64,000 nt of DNA from Dehalococcoidia bacterium (lineage in GTDB: Bacteria > Chloroflexota > Dehalococcoidia > Lucifugimonadales > Lucifugimonadaceae), in the NCBI GenBank assembly GCA_012959765.1, contig DUCO01000006.1, positions 102,431 to 166,430 on the forward strand. Direction: 5' to 3'. This document shows positions 1 to 9,300 of the stretch, in pieces. Positions within the stretch are counted from its first letter, which is position 1, and every line of letters begins with the position of its first letter. A program made the translations under genes and the position numbers. Under the pieces are notes generated by a model. It worked only from the letters and a program-made list of their open reading frames with translations. It was not told the DNA's origin and searched no databases.

Positions 1-933
1 GAAGGTTAGCTGGGCCGCACCGAGCCCTATGCCGGCGATGATGAGGTAGAGGGCTGGCCGGACGCTCCTGCCGATTAGCGTGATTGCCGTGGTGGCAATG
101 AGCCCCCCAATGCCTGCACCAAGCAGCAGCCGACCACCGGCGTCGAGGCCTGTTGTGTAAATCTCGTCGGCGAACACCGGTAGGAGTGTGTCGAATGAGG
201 ATCCGAACAGGCCGAGAGTTACTCCGAGCAGGATGACCGATGAGATGGGTTTTTGTTTTTTGAGGTAGGTGAATCCTTGAAGTAGCCCGGCGAATGCTGT
301 TCGGCTGGTCGCTTCGACTTTGTGTCCAGTGGTTCGCATCAGGAGCAATGTGGCGACGGTCAAAACATATGAGGTGCCGATGATGTAGAACAGTCCTTCA
401 TAGCCCCATGCGGATACGAGCGGTTCGATGAGGATCGGGCCAACGATTGCGGCGGCTCCGAATACGATTGAGTAGAGGGCTATGGCTCCTGCGAGGTGTT
501 CTTTGGGCACGATAGTTGCGACCATCGCTGATCGTGATGGGATGTCGAATGAGAGGAGTGTGCCGGTTACGGCCGAGATTGCGAGTATGTGCCACGGTTG
601 GATATCGCCACTCTGAATTAGTGCTCCGGTCCCGAGCGTGACGAGGGCGAACATGAGGCGGGTGAACCTGACGATTTTCAGGCGGTTGAATCGATCTGCG
701 AGTACGCCGCCCCACATCGATAAGATCAGTACTGGCAGCAGGTTTGCGGTCGCCACTAGCCCGAGCATCAGTTCTGAGCCGGTGAGTGATCGCATCAGGA
801 ATAGACGGCCGTATACGAGCGACCACATGCCGATGTTGGAGAATGCCGCGGCTATCCAGAAAAGCCTGTATTCGCGGTATTTGAATGCCGTGTAACTGGT
901 GCCAGCCCAGAGAGAAGCTAGTCCAACGCGCAC
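1..933 (-). CDS. MFS transporter, 3' end cut by window edge
   Basis: Reads leftward from a GTG at 931-933 and stays open to base 1, so about 311 N-terminal residues are visible and the C-terminus lies outside. The translation is strongly hydrophobic with many membrane helices and an MFS loop 2-3 motif (GGVLADRFNR). It opens with the cytosolic stretch AFKYREYRLFWIAAAFSNIG, typical of MFS exporters of the enterobactin/tetracycline type. An AAGGG about 10 bases upstream supports the GTG start. The substrate cannot be told from sequence; a proton-driven inner-membrane efflux carrier is the family-based guess. Confidence 0.85.
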   Translation of the reverse strand, partial: MRVGLASLWAGTSYTAFKYREYRLFWIAAAFSNIGMWSLVYGRLFLMRSLTGSELMLGLVATANLLPVLILSMWGGVLADRFNRLKIVRFTRLMFALVTLGTGALIQSGDIQPWHILAISAVTGTLLSFDIPSRSAMVATIVPKEHLAGAIALYSIVFGAAAIVGPILIEPLVSAWGYEGLFYIIGTSYVLTVATLLLMRTTGHKVEATSRTAFAGLLQGFTYLKKQKPISSVILLGVTLGLFGSSFDTLLPVFADEIYTTGLDAGGRLLLGAGIGGLIATTAITLIGRSVRPALYLIIAGIGLGAAQLTF

Positions 934-1032
934 TAATGAATCAGCCCTTCATTTTTGGTCTGGTCTAGCACAGCATGGGAGGGCGTCATCACGATTCGTG
1001 TCTCCAGAGTGCCATGGGTAGTTCGAGGCTGA

Positions 1033-1431
1033 TTACATTGGTCCCAGTGGTGTGCCGAGTTTGTCGAGAAGGCCGCCACCCAGAACGTGCAGGTGGAGAT
1101 GGTCGACGATCTGGCCGGCATCGACACCCTGATTGAGGGCGAGGCGGTAGCCGCCTTCAGAAATTCCAGTTTGTCGTGCAACTCGTGCACCAACTCGCAA
1201 CAGGTGGCCAAGCAGCTGTTCGTGCTGCTCAATAGCGCCTGTGAGATAGGTAACGTGTTCGCGCGGCACGATGAGAACGTGAACGTTTGCGACCGGATTA
1301 ATGTCGTTGAACGCCAGACATTGGTCGTCGGAATAGATTTCGGTCGAAGGGAGTTCGCCGTGGACTATTTTGCAAAACAGACAGTCGGGTTGTCGGAGTT
1401 GGTTTTTCTCTTCTTCAGCGGTCCACCACAT
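1033..1431 (-). CDS. HIT (histidine triad) family hydrolase
   Basis: 132 residues, the usual length for HINT-type nucleotide-phosphoramidase/hydrolases. The catalytic triad HLHLHV is at residues 111-116. The N-terminal CLFCKIV (residues 17-23) is the CxxC segment many bacterial HIT proteins carry. Family knowledge gives hydrolysis of AMP-linked or other nucleoside phosphoramidates in the cytosol; the true substrate is unknown. The ATG lies 11 bases downstream of the broken acyl-CoA dehydrogenase, so the gene may be the last of that leftward operon. Confidence 0.92.
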   Translation of the reverse strand: MWWTAEEEKNQLRQPDCLFCKIVHGELPSTEIYSDDQCLAFNDINPVANVHVLIVPREHVTYLTGAIEQHEQLLGHLLRVGARVARQTGISEGGYRLALNQGVDAGQIVDHLHLHVLGGGLLDKLGTPLGPM

Positions 1432-1442
1432 GTTTTAGATCC

Positions 1443-2578
1443 TCATAGACCCATTGTGTTTGCGAGCTTAGATTTGTGAAACGACGAATCGCCGTAGTCA
1501 GTTTTCCACGCAAGAACCCTGCGAGTATAAAGGTGCAAGTCATGTTCCCATGTGAAACCGATAGCACCGTGACACTGATGGGCTGTCCAGCAGAGAGCGG
1601 ATATTTTTTCGCTTGCAGCAATTTTGGCCTGCGCTGCCCGCGTTTTGGAATAGCCGTCTTGTGAGAAACTCCACGCCGCGGAGTGGACGAGGTGGTTGAC
1701 CTGCTTCGAGGCGATCGCCATTTCTGCAAGATGATGTTGAACGGCCTGGAATGATCCCACAGCTTGCCCGAACTGTTCTCGATTTGCGGTGTATTCGACT
1801 GTGGCGTCGACTACCGCTCTGCCCAAACCCTTCGGCTTCCCAAACCTGCCATTTGAGCGGCGCGGGCGACTCCACCGGCTGCAACGAGTTCTTCAGTGGC
1901 TTTGATTGCTTCGTCGCCGGTGGCAACGATGTTTGCTTCGGGAACTTCTATTTCGTTGAACGTAATCGAGGAAACTGGAACCCCTGATACATGATCGAGA
2001 GGGGTTTGTTCGACTTCTCCCGATTTCCAGATTGGGATAACGACTAATGCTGGTTCGCCGTCGTCGGTTCTGACAAGCGTCAGGGCGTGGGTTGCCTGAT
2101 CGGCGAATGCGACGAAGCGTTTTTCGCCTGTGACCACGAGTCCGTTGGCGGTTCTGGTGGCTGCTGCTGTTGCATCGGTTGCGTCCCAGGAAACGTCTTT
2201 TTCGATGATTGCAGGGGTGATGAGAACATCGCCAGATGCTGCTTGCGGAAGCAGTTCGGATTTGAGTGATTCGGGGGCGAATCGTTCGATGATGCGTGAT
2301 GTAAGAGCCGATTCGACGAGTGGCGTGGGAGCGAGGCTTGCGCCGAGTTCTTCGAGTAGAACTGCAAGATCGCCAAACGTAAGACCAGCGCCGCCATGTT
2401 CTTCGGAGATGGTGAGTGCTGGCCAGCCGAGTTCGATAACGTCTTTCCAGAGGCTGGCGAGTGCTTCGGAATCGCCGCTGGCAACTGCCCGGGCTACCGA
2501 GGTGTCTGACCGGTCGGCAAGAAATTCTCGTGCCGAGTTGCGGATTAGTTCTTGAGTTTCTGTGAGTCCGAAATCCAA
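1443..2578 (-). pseudogene. Acyl-CoA dehydrogenase, broken by a 17-bp duplication
   Basis: Residues 1-~245 read as an acyl-CoA dehydrogenase from the ATG at 2578 (MDFGLTETQELIRNSAREFL) up to AAQMAGLG, then hit a stop at 1811. The family C-terminus resumes in another frame (LGRAVVDATVEYTANREQFG, then HQCHGAIGFTWEHDLHLY) and ends at 1443. The break sits on a direct repeat: CCCAAACC (plus strand) occurs at 1822-1829 and 1839-1846, 17 bases apart. Removing one 17-base unit restores MAGLGRAVVDATVEYT in exact family register. It lies 9 bases after an intact paralogue and was probably one half of a heteromeric FadE pair. The lesion may be real or an assembly error. Confidence 0.88.
1822..1846. repeat. 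8-bp direct repeat bounding the 17-bp frame-breaking unit
   Basis: CCCAAACC at 1822-1829 and again at 1839-1846. The unit from one copy to the next is 17 bases, not a multiple of three, and accounts fully for the frame change in the surrounding acyl-CoA dehydrogenase. The pattern is that of slipped-strand duplication. Confidence 0.85.
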
Positions 2579-2587
2579 CGTTGATCC

Positions 2588-3784
2588 TTAGCTGGTTGCC
2601 TTTGCGCGACGCAGTCTTGGAAGACCGAGCCCGCGCTGGGCGATGATGTTTTTCTGGATTTCGTTCGTGCCAGAGAAGATAGTCGTTGCTGTCGAAAGCA
2701 TTCGTAGCTTGAGGAATCTGCCCTGTAGTTCGGCCTGTGGTGATCCGGCTATGAGGCCGCCGTACATGCCGAGAATTTCGAGTCCGTAATCGAGAACATT
2801 CTGGTAGATCTCGGTTCCGGCGACCTTGCTCATGGATGCTTCGAACGATGGTTCGAGGCCCTGGCTGTGGCGCCATGTGACGTCGTAGCAAAGCAGGCGT
2901 GCGGCTTCGACTTCGGTGCTTAGTTCGGCAAGTTTTATTCTGACGTTTGGATCGGACTTTGCCTGGCTGACGGGTGAATCGTCGTCGCTGATGTAGGCGA
3001 CTAGTTCTTCGATTGCTGCTCTTGCTCCGGCAGCAAATTCGATGCCTGAACGTTCGTGGTTGAGGATGGTCATTCCAACGCGCCAGCCGTCGTTGAGGTC
3101 GCCAACGAGATTTTCTTTTGGCACGCGTACGTTATCGAATATGACCTGGTTGAAGTGGTGGACATCGGCCATGTTTACGATTGGGTTGACTTCGATGCCG
3201 GGTGTTTTCATATCGACGAGTAGCAGGCTGATACCTGCGTGAAGCGGTTCGTCGGGGTTTGTTCGAACGAGCATGAACATCATGTCGGCACGGTGACCCA
3301 TCGAGGTCCAAATCTTTGCGCCGTTGACTACGAATTCGTCGCCATCGAGGGTGGCGCGGGTCTGAATGGATGCCAGGTCGGAGCCTGAGTTGGGTTCGGA
3401 GTAGCCCTGACACCACTGGACTTCGCCACGAGCGATTGCGCCGAGATGCTGGGTTTGCTGCTCATCGTTTCCGAATGCCATGAGCGTTGGTCCGAGCATT
3501 CGGGTGCCGAAGCCGTCGAGACCGGGTGCTCTGCGATATGCCATTTCGTCGGCGAATATGGTGTTCATCATCGGCGATGAATCGGCACCGCCGTATTCTT
3601 TGGGCCAGCTCATTACAAGCCAGTTGCGCTTGACCAGTTCTTTACGGAATTTCTGGTCCATGGGCCAGGCGTCGTCGTCGGAAAGTCCGGAGGAGCCGCC
3701 CCAGTTGTCGGGCAGTACATCATCGAGAAACGCGCTTATCTGATTTCTGAAATCGGTCTCTTCAGCGGTAAATTCGAAGCGCAA
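2588..3784 (-). CDS. Acyl-CoA dehydrogenase family protein
   Basis: 398 residues, full family length and uninterrupted. Visible motifs: GYSEPNSGSD (residues 127-136, flavin/substrate loop), NGAKIWTSMG (about 154-163), and a C-terminal FSGTNEIQKNIIAQRGLGLP that closes the active site and binds FAD. The enzyme should oxidise an acyl-CoA to the 2,3-enoyl-CoA and pass electrons to ETF. Its stop is 9 bases before the start of a second acyl-CoA dehydrogenase gene, the arrangement of heteromeric FadE pairs used for bulky CoA esters such as sterol side chains. Chain specificity cannot be read from sequence. Confidence 0.93.
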   Translation of the reverse strand: MRFEFTAEETDFRNQISAFLDDVLPDNWGGSSGLSDDDAWPMDQKFRKELVKRNWLVMSWPKEYGGADSSPMMNTIFADEMAYRRAPGLDGFGTRMLGPTLMAFGNDEQQTQHLGAIARGEVQWCQGYSEPNSGSDLASIQTRATLDGDEFVVNGAKIWTSMGHRADMMFMLVRTNPDEPLHAGISLLLVDMKTPGIEVNPIVNMADVHHFNQVIFDNVRVPKENLVGDLNDGWRVGMTILNHERSGIEFAAGARAAIEELVAYISDDDSPVSQAKSDPNVRIKLAELSTEVEAARLLCYDVTWRHSQGLEPSFEASMSKVAGTEIYQNVLDYGLEILGMYGGLIAGSPQAELQGRFLKLRMLSTATTIFSGTNEIQKNIIAQRGLGLPRLRRAKATS

Positions 3785-3821
3785 TATGTGAATTCCCGAT
3801 GTGAATCGGGGCCCCGGTGTG

Positions 3822-4058
3822 TCAGTTTCTGACTGACAGGCACGTAACAGTTTTTACGATGCCCGGAATGCTGTGCATTCCGTCGCTGATCAGATCGCCA
3901 ATGCTTGGGAGATCGTCGGCCTCTGCAACAGCAATGATGTCGAACGGCCCAGTGACCGTGTCGACGGCTTTCATCATCGACAAATCTTTGAGGGCAGATG
4001 CCACATCACTGGTTGTCCCGACAGCCGTTTCGATGAGAATGTATACACGCGTAGCCAA
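3822..4058 (-). CDS. Stand-alone Lrp/AsnC ligand-binding (RAM) domain protein
   Basis: 78 residues with the fold pattern of the Lrp/AsnC C-terminal domain (RVYILIETAVG, then VTGPFDIIAVAEADD and a closing IVKTVTCLSV) and no helix-turn-helix. The TTG start at 4056-4058 is preceded by GGAGAG six bases upstream. Such orphan domains bind amino acids or related small molecules and may modulate a separate DNA-binding partner. The XRE gene just upstream on the same strand is a possible partner, but only by position. Confidence 0.85.
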   Translation of the reverse strand: MATRVYILIETAVGTTSDVASALKDLSMMKAVDTVTGPFDIIAVAEADDLPSIGDLISDGMHSIPGIVKTVTCLSVRN

Positions 4059-4140
4059 GTGATCTCTCCGTTGATCAGTGGCGCAATCCTAGTCGGACAG
4101 GAACGTGGGTGTCAAAGCCAAATTCATTCAAATTGGCAAA

Positions 4141-4172
4141 CCGCCTGCTCGTTATCTATTTTCGGCAGGCGG
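4141..4172 (-). terminator. Stem-loop after the XRE gene
   Basis: CCGCCTGC (4141-4148) pairs perfectly with GCAGGCGG (4165-4172) around a 16-base loop. Read leftward, it follows the XRE gene stop and runs into TTTG. It is a plausible weak intrinsic terminator; the T-tract is short. Confidence 0.5.
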
Positions 4173-4201
4173 ATTAGCTCAATTTAGTTAGCGATTTTGG
4201 A

Positions 4202-4699
4202 TCACATAGGTACTTCAAGTCGGCGAACCGTTGCTGACGGTCGGGACTCGAAGTAGGTCGAGTTGTGTGTAGCCGATCCGAATGTACCTGTTCGTCGGCC
4301 GGTCTGGGCAGCTTTGGCTGCTTCAAATGTTAGGCGCTGGGCTGGAACTGATTTGTCTGGTCGGGCTGACACGGGTCCTGAGTCGGCAAGGCGTCGAGGT
4401 GCGAATCCTTGCGATGGACGTGGAGCCTGGTCTGAGAGCAGCGGTCGAACAGGTGAGTCGGTTTCCTCGCCTGTGTCGGGTTCGAACTGGAAGTTTGAAC
4501 TAACGGCAAGGAGTGTGAGGATAGTGACTGATGCACCCCGTGGTGCATACATGCCGGTCTCCCACTCACTGATCGTTTGTTGGCGAATGCCAATTTCTTG
4601 TGACAGCGCGGTTTGTGAAAGGCCAAGATGGGTACGCAGTGCACGAATGTTGTCTGCTTGCCACTTGAAGTCGGTTGGAGGTGCTTGTCTTGTCAACAT
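4202..4699 (-). CDS. XRE-family helix-turn-helix regulator
   Basis: 165 residues from the ATG at 4697-4699; a TTG three codons upstream is an alternative. Residues ~17-65 form a Cro/C1-type HTH (IRALRTHLGLSQTALSQEIG, then RQQTISEWETG). The remaining ~95 residues are rich in Pro, Ser, Arg and Thr with no recognisable domain and are probably disordered. It is likely a DNA-binding transcription regulator. There are no toxin/antitoxin or phage neighbours, so its target is unknown. Confidence 0.85.
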   Translation of the reverse strand: MLTRQAPPTDFKWQADNIRALRTHLGLSQTALSQEIGIRQQTISEWETGMYAPRGASVTILTLLAVSSNFQFEPDTGEETDSPVRPLLSDQAPRPSQGFAPRRLADSGPVSARPDKSVPAQRLTFEAAKAAQTGRRTGTFGSATHNSTYFESRPSATVRRLEVPM

Positions 4700-4852
4700 G
4701 ACTAGCAAGCTACGCCGGTTTATTTTCCGAGCCCTAGCGTTTTTTTTACACGCTTAAACGAATTTTGGAATCTAGGATTCTTTTTTTATTGGTGATCTGA
4801 AGGCAACACGCTAGCGTCTAGCGGGGTGATTGAGCTTGGTGTTGATTGAGTA

Positions 4853-6154
4853 CTAATCGAACTTGAGCATGTCTTCGAAATGGCTGGCGTCGTCGAAGGG
4901 GCCAACTATCGAAAGCACTAAGTTCTCGGATTTGATGACTCGGTTGGCAGCGCGTTTGATGTCTTCTCTGGTGACAGCAGCGACCTTGGCGATGATCTCG
5001 TCGACCGATTCGACGTTGTTGCGGAGTAGTTCCTGAATACCTAAGAAGCTCGAAACTGCGCGGCTTTCTTCCATGCGCAGCATCATGCGGCCCTTGGTTA
5101 GTTCGAGTGCCTGTTTCCATTCGGCTTCGGTTACGCCGTCCCGCATTTTGGCGAGTTCGTTGAGGATTACGGGAATTGCTTCGTCGACACGGGCGGGGTC
5201 GATGCCCGACTCGACGATTAGAGCACCACAGTCGCTGTAGTAGTGGGTGCCGCTGTGAATGTCGTAAGCGAGTCCACGCTGTTCGCGTACCTCTTCGAAT
5301 AGCCGACTGCTCATCGTTTCGCCAAGAATCACCGACATGATCGATAGTGCGTGTCGGTCGGGGTCGGTGTTTGCCATGCCGGTGAGGCCGATGGCGAGGT
5401 GAGCCTGCTCGGTGGGTCGATGTTCGAGGGCAACCCGTTTCGTGAAGGCTTTTTCCTCGTAAGGGAACATCGGGAGGATTACACCGTCGGGGAGTCCGCC
5501 GAGTTGTTCAGATATCTGGTTTACGACGTCGGCGTGTTCGATATTTCCTGCGACGGCAATTACGAGATTCGATCCTACGTACTGCGTTTCTAAATACTCG
5601 ATCATAAGATCACGAGAGATGGCACCGACCGATTCGACTGAGCCTGCGATGTCTCGGCCCATTGGCTGATCGGGCCATAGCAGTTCGTCTAGCAGCATTG
5701 ACGAGCGTGCGGCTGGCGAGTCGAATGATGCGCGAATCTCTTCGTAGACGACCTGTTTTTCTTTGGCGATGTCTTCGTCTCTGAACAGCGAGTTGAGTGT
5801 CATGTCGCTGAGCAGGTCTATGCCTTCTCGGTAGTGTGGCTGGGCTAATCGGCACCAGTATCCGGTGACTTCTCGATCAGTAAAAGCGTTGATGGTTCCG
5901 CCTACTCCTTCGACCACTTCGGAAATTTGGCGAGGTGTTGGTCGTTCGGGCGTTCCTTTAAAGAGCATGTGCTCGAATAGGTGAGACGCTCCGGCAAGTT
6001 TGGGGGTTTCGTATCTTGAGCCAGCGCCAAACAGGAAGATGATGCTTACGGCGTTGGTGTGGCGGAAGGTGCTGGTAAGAATCCTGAGACCGTTTGGGAG
6101 CACCGTTCTGTCGAACGAGCTGGAAACGAGCTGCTGAGTTTCAGATGTGGTCAA
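4853..6154 (-). CDS. M16 family zinc peptidase (processing-peptidase-like)
   Basis: 433 residues. The inverted zinc motif HxxEH is at 58-62 (HLFEH), with the distal metal ligand Glu138 exactly 76 residues on (VVYEEI). N- and C-terminal M16 domains are both present, including an arginine-bearing C-terminal segment. The TTG at 6152-6154 is the only start that keeps the conserved NGLRILTSTF strand with a short leader. Family role: cleavage of short peptides or presequence-like peptides. It faces the large membrane-protein gene across a 199-base divergent gap. Confidence 0.9.
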   Translation of the reverse strand: MTTSETQQLVSSSFDRTVLPNGLRILTSTFRHTNAVSIIFLFGAGSRYETPKLAGASHLFEHMLFKGTPERPTPRQISEVVEGVGGTINAFTDREVTGYWCRLAQPHYREGIDLLSDMTLNSLFRDEDIAKEKQVVYEEIRASFDSPAARSSMLLDELLWPDQPMGRDIAGSVESVGAISRDLMIEYLETQYVGSNLVIAVAGNIEHADVVNQISEQLGGLPDGVILPMFPYEEKAFTKRVALEHRPTEQAHLAIGLTGMANTDPDRHALSIMSVILGETMSSRLFEEVREQRGLAYDIHSGTHYYSDCGALIVESGIDPARVDEAIPVILNELAKMRDGVTEAEWKQALELTKGRMMLRMEESRAVSSFLGIQELLRNNVESVDEIIAKVAAVTREDIKRAANRVIKSENLVLSIVGPFDDASHFEDMLKFD

Positions 6155-6353
6155 CGGTGAATTCTTACTTTCAGAAATTTGTTATATGTGCGGCGCATCG
6201 AAATATGCCGAAATCAAGCGTAGATGTGGGAAAGTCGGTGGTCAAACTTTGGTTTGGTTTTGCTACGAGAAGGCCGATATTCACGTTTCTTGCGTATCGA
6301 GTAAGGCAAATGATGCTGCTAAAGAGTGATGCCCGACTATAGAATTCTTCTCA
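6155..6353. promoter_or_regulatory. Divergent intergenic region
   Basis: About 200 bases separate two genes that point away from each other, so promoters for both should lie here. A TATAGA at about 6335 is a possible -10 for the rightward gene; no convincing -35 was seen. Confidence 0.4.
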
Positions 6354-9300
6354 ATGCGTGAATCTCAGAGTGTCGATACGGAAAACAGCGTCGGGAACGG
6401 CGACGACGGGTTTCGGGCCAGAAATACTGGTCGGGGCTCGGATTTTGTTATCGACAATTACTCTTCGAGCAGTTCCGGACCTGATTTATCGGTGAAACGG
6501 TTTATATCACGGCGGTTTACAACGCGTTATGTGCTGGCATTGATCTTGTTGCTGGCTCTGGCATTGCGGTTGTATGGCATTAACTGGGATCAGGGAGGCC
6601 TGTTTCATCCTGACGAGCGCGCGTTTCTTTCGCAGGTTTACTCACTGGAATTTCCTGAAGGCGATGAGTGGTCGCAGCTTGGCGACCCGGTAACAAGCAG
6701 GCTGAACCCGGGTTCATTTAACTGGGGAAGCCTGCCTCACTACGCTTTGAAGGCGGTTCAGTACGCCGTAGCTCCATATAAATGGATGAGCATGTTCGAT
6801 CTGCGGTTTGCGGGTCGTGCGCTTTCGGCTATTTCAGATACGGCAACCGTATTTCTGATCTTCATGATTGGGCGCGCTGTTTTTAACAACCGGATCGGGT
6901 TGATTGCTGCGGGACTTTCGGCGCTTGCCGTGCAGCAGATTCAGCTGAGTCACTTCTTTGCTGTCGACACGTTCATGACGACGTTTATTGTCGCCACGAT
7001 CTTCTATTCATTACGTGTTGCGCAGCATGGCCGCAAACGAGATTCAGTGTTAGCCGGTTTGATGTTCGGCTTCGCGCTTGCCACGAAATTTTCTGTTGCA
7101 CCGCTTGGGCTGGCGCTTGTGCTGTCGCATGTAATTTATGCGTCGTCGAAGAGCGGCGATAAGTACGAGTCGGATGGTCTTAGTTCCGACGCTTCGGCGA
7201 CTCGGCAGTGGGTTACCTGCAAGAATTTGCTGATCACGGCAGCGACGGTGCTGGTGGTGCTGATTGTTACGCAGCCGTACATGTTTCTCGATATGGGCAC
7301 GTATATCGAGAACATTTCTACGCAATCGAAGATGGTCAGGCGTGAGGTCGACTTCCCGTTCACTCGCCAGTACGCGGACACGTCGAAATACGTCTATCAG
7401 ATGGTTCAGCTGGGTACCTGGGGGCTGGGTCCGGTGCTCGGGGTGACGGTGTGGCTGGGGTTGCTTGGTGCGGTTGTTGCGGCTGTGATCAAGCGGCGCA
7501 AGGCTGATCTTGTGATTCTGGCGTGGGTGCTGCCTTACTTGCTTGTAACCGGCTGGTTCGACGTGAAGTTCACGCGGTACATGATGCCGATCACGCCGTT
7601 CCTGATTTTGTACGGGGCGAGATTGTCGTGGTGGTTGGTGGAGTCGGTTAAAGCCGTGGGATTCGATCGACGTTGGATCCAGGCGTTGCCTGTCGTCATC
7701 GTGGTTTTGTTCACGCTTCACTATTCGCTTTCGTTCATGAACGTGTATCAGGGTCAGCATCCGCTGAACGAGGTTTCAAGTTGGCTCAAGGAAAACGCTT
7801 CGCCCAATTCGAACGTTGTGCAAGAGCACTGGGAAGAGGGGATTCCTGGTGTTGTTGGCTTGCGGATGCACAAGCGAGCCGAACTTTATAACGATGAGAA
7901 TCCAGAAAAATTCAACAAGCTGACCGAGTTGCTTGTTGATTCGGAGTATTTCGTTCTTCTGAGCAACCGGCTTTATGCGACCATTCCTCGCCTGCCGGAG
8001 CGGTACCCGATCACGACTGAGTTTTACAAGAAGTTGTTTTCTGGGGAACTTGGATTTGAGCTTGCATATTCGAACGGTCGTTACATTGGCGGGTTGGGAG
8101 TCGACTATTACGAGGATCCGTTCGCTCGATTGGAATTCGGCCCGCCCGAAGGGTTCTCACCGCCTTCAGATGGACTTTTTACTGCCGGGTTCGGTTGGGC
8201 TGACGAGAGTTTTTCAGTTTACGAGCACCCGCAGACGTTCGTTTTCTTCAACACCGAGCGGAAGTCGGCGATTGAGTTACAGGGTGAGATAAGCGCTGAA
8301 CTGGCTGGGGCCAGACGCTTTAGTCCGCAGGTTGCAGGTCTGCTTCTTTCGGACGAAGACGCCGAAACTCAGCAGGCTGGCGGAACGTGGAGTGACATTA
8401 CGTTCCTTAGTTGGATGCCCGATTGGCTGACACCGGTAGTTTGGTACCTGGCAGCGCAGATTTTCGCACTGGTCGTGTTGCCGATAGCGTTTGTGGTGTT
8501 CAGGCCGTGGCCTGATCGTGGCTATCTGTTCGCAAAGCCTCTCGGCCTACTGCTGGTCGCAACGACCGCGTGGCTGCTCGTTAGCTTGAACTTGATTCAG
8601 TTCAGTTTCTTTGCCGTATTGCTGGCTCTGATAGTGCTGGCGGTTATTTCTTATCTGACTCTGTGGGCTATTGGTGATGATCTGAAAGTTCATCTGAAGT
8701 CGAACGTGCGGCGAATCGTTCGGATGGAAGTTCTGTTCCTGATTGCATATCTGGCGTTCCTGCTGATTCGTGCTGCGAACCCCGACCTCTGGGAGACGTG
8801 GAAGGGTGGCGAGAAGCCGATGGACTTCGCCTACCTGAACGCTGTTGTGAAGTCGTCGACCATACCGCCTTATGACCCGTGGTACGCCGGTGGGTATTTG
8901 AACTACTACTACTTCGGGCAGTTCATGATCGCCTCGCTAATACGGTTTACCGGGATCGTTCCTTCGGTTGCGTACAACCTTGCTGTGCCGTTGCTATTCG
9001 CGCTGACGGTTGGCGGGGTTTATTCGATTACGAGTGGGTTGGCCGAACTAACTTTGCGTGCGAGGCGTGTTCCGGCATGGTCACGGAGATCGCCTGTTTA
9101 TGCGGGGCTGGTTGCGGTTGTGTTTGTGGCTGTGGCAGGGAATATCGATGGGCTGTTGCAGGTGTTACAGGGCTTTTCACGGACGTTCTTTATGGATCAG
9201 TCGTTTGGCGAGTTCGACTTCTGGCGCAGTTCGAGAATGATGGCCCCCGGTTCGCCTGGGAACGAAATAACCGAGTTCCCGTTCTTCACTTTCTTGTTTG

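Noticed and set aside
1893..2891. 332-codon minus-strand open frame overlapping both acyl-CoA dehydrogenases
   Set aside because: Low-complexity Arg/Ser/Thr composition, in a shifted frame of two clear genes.
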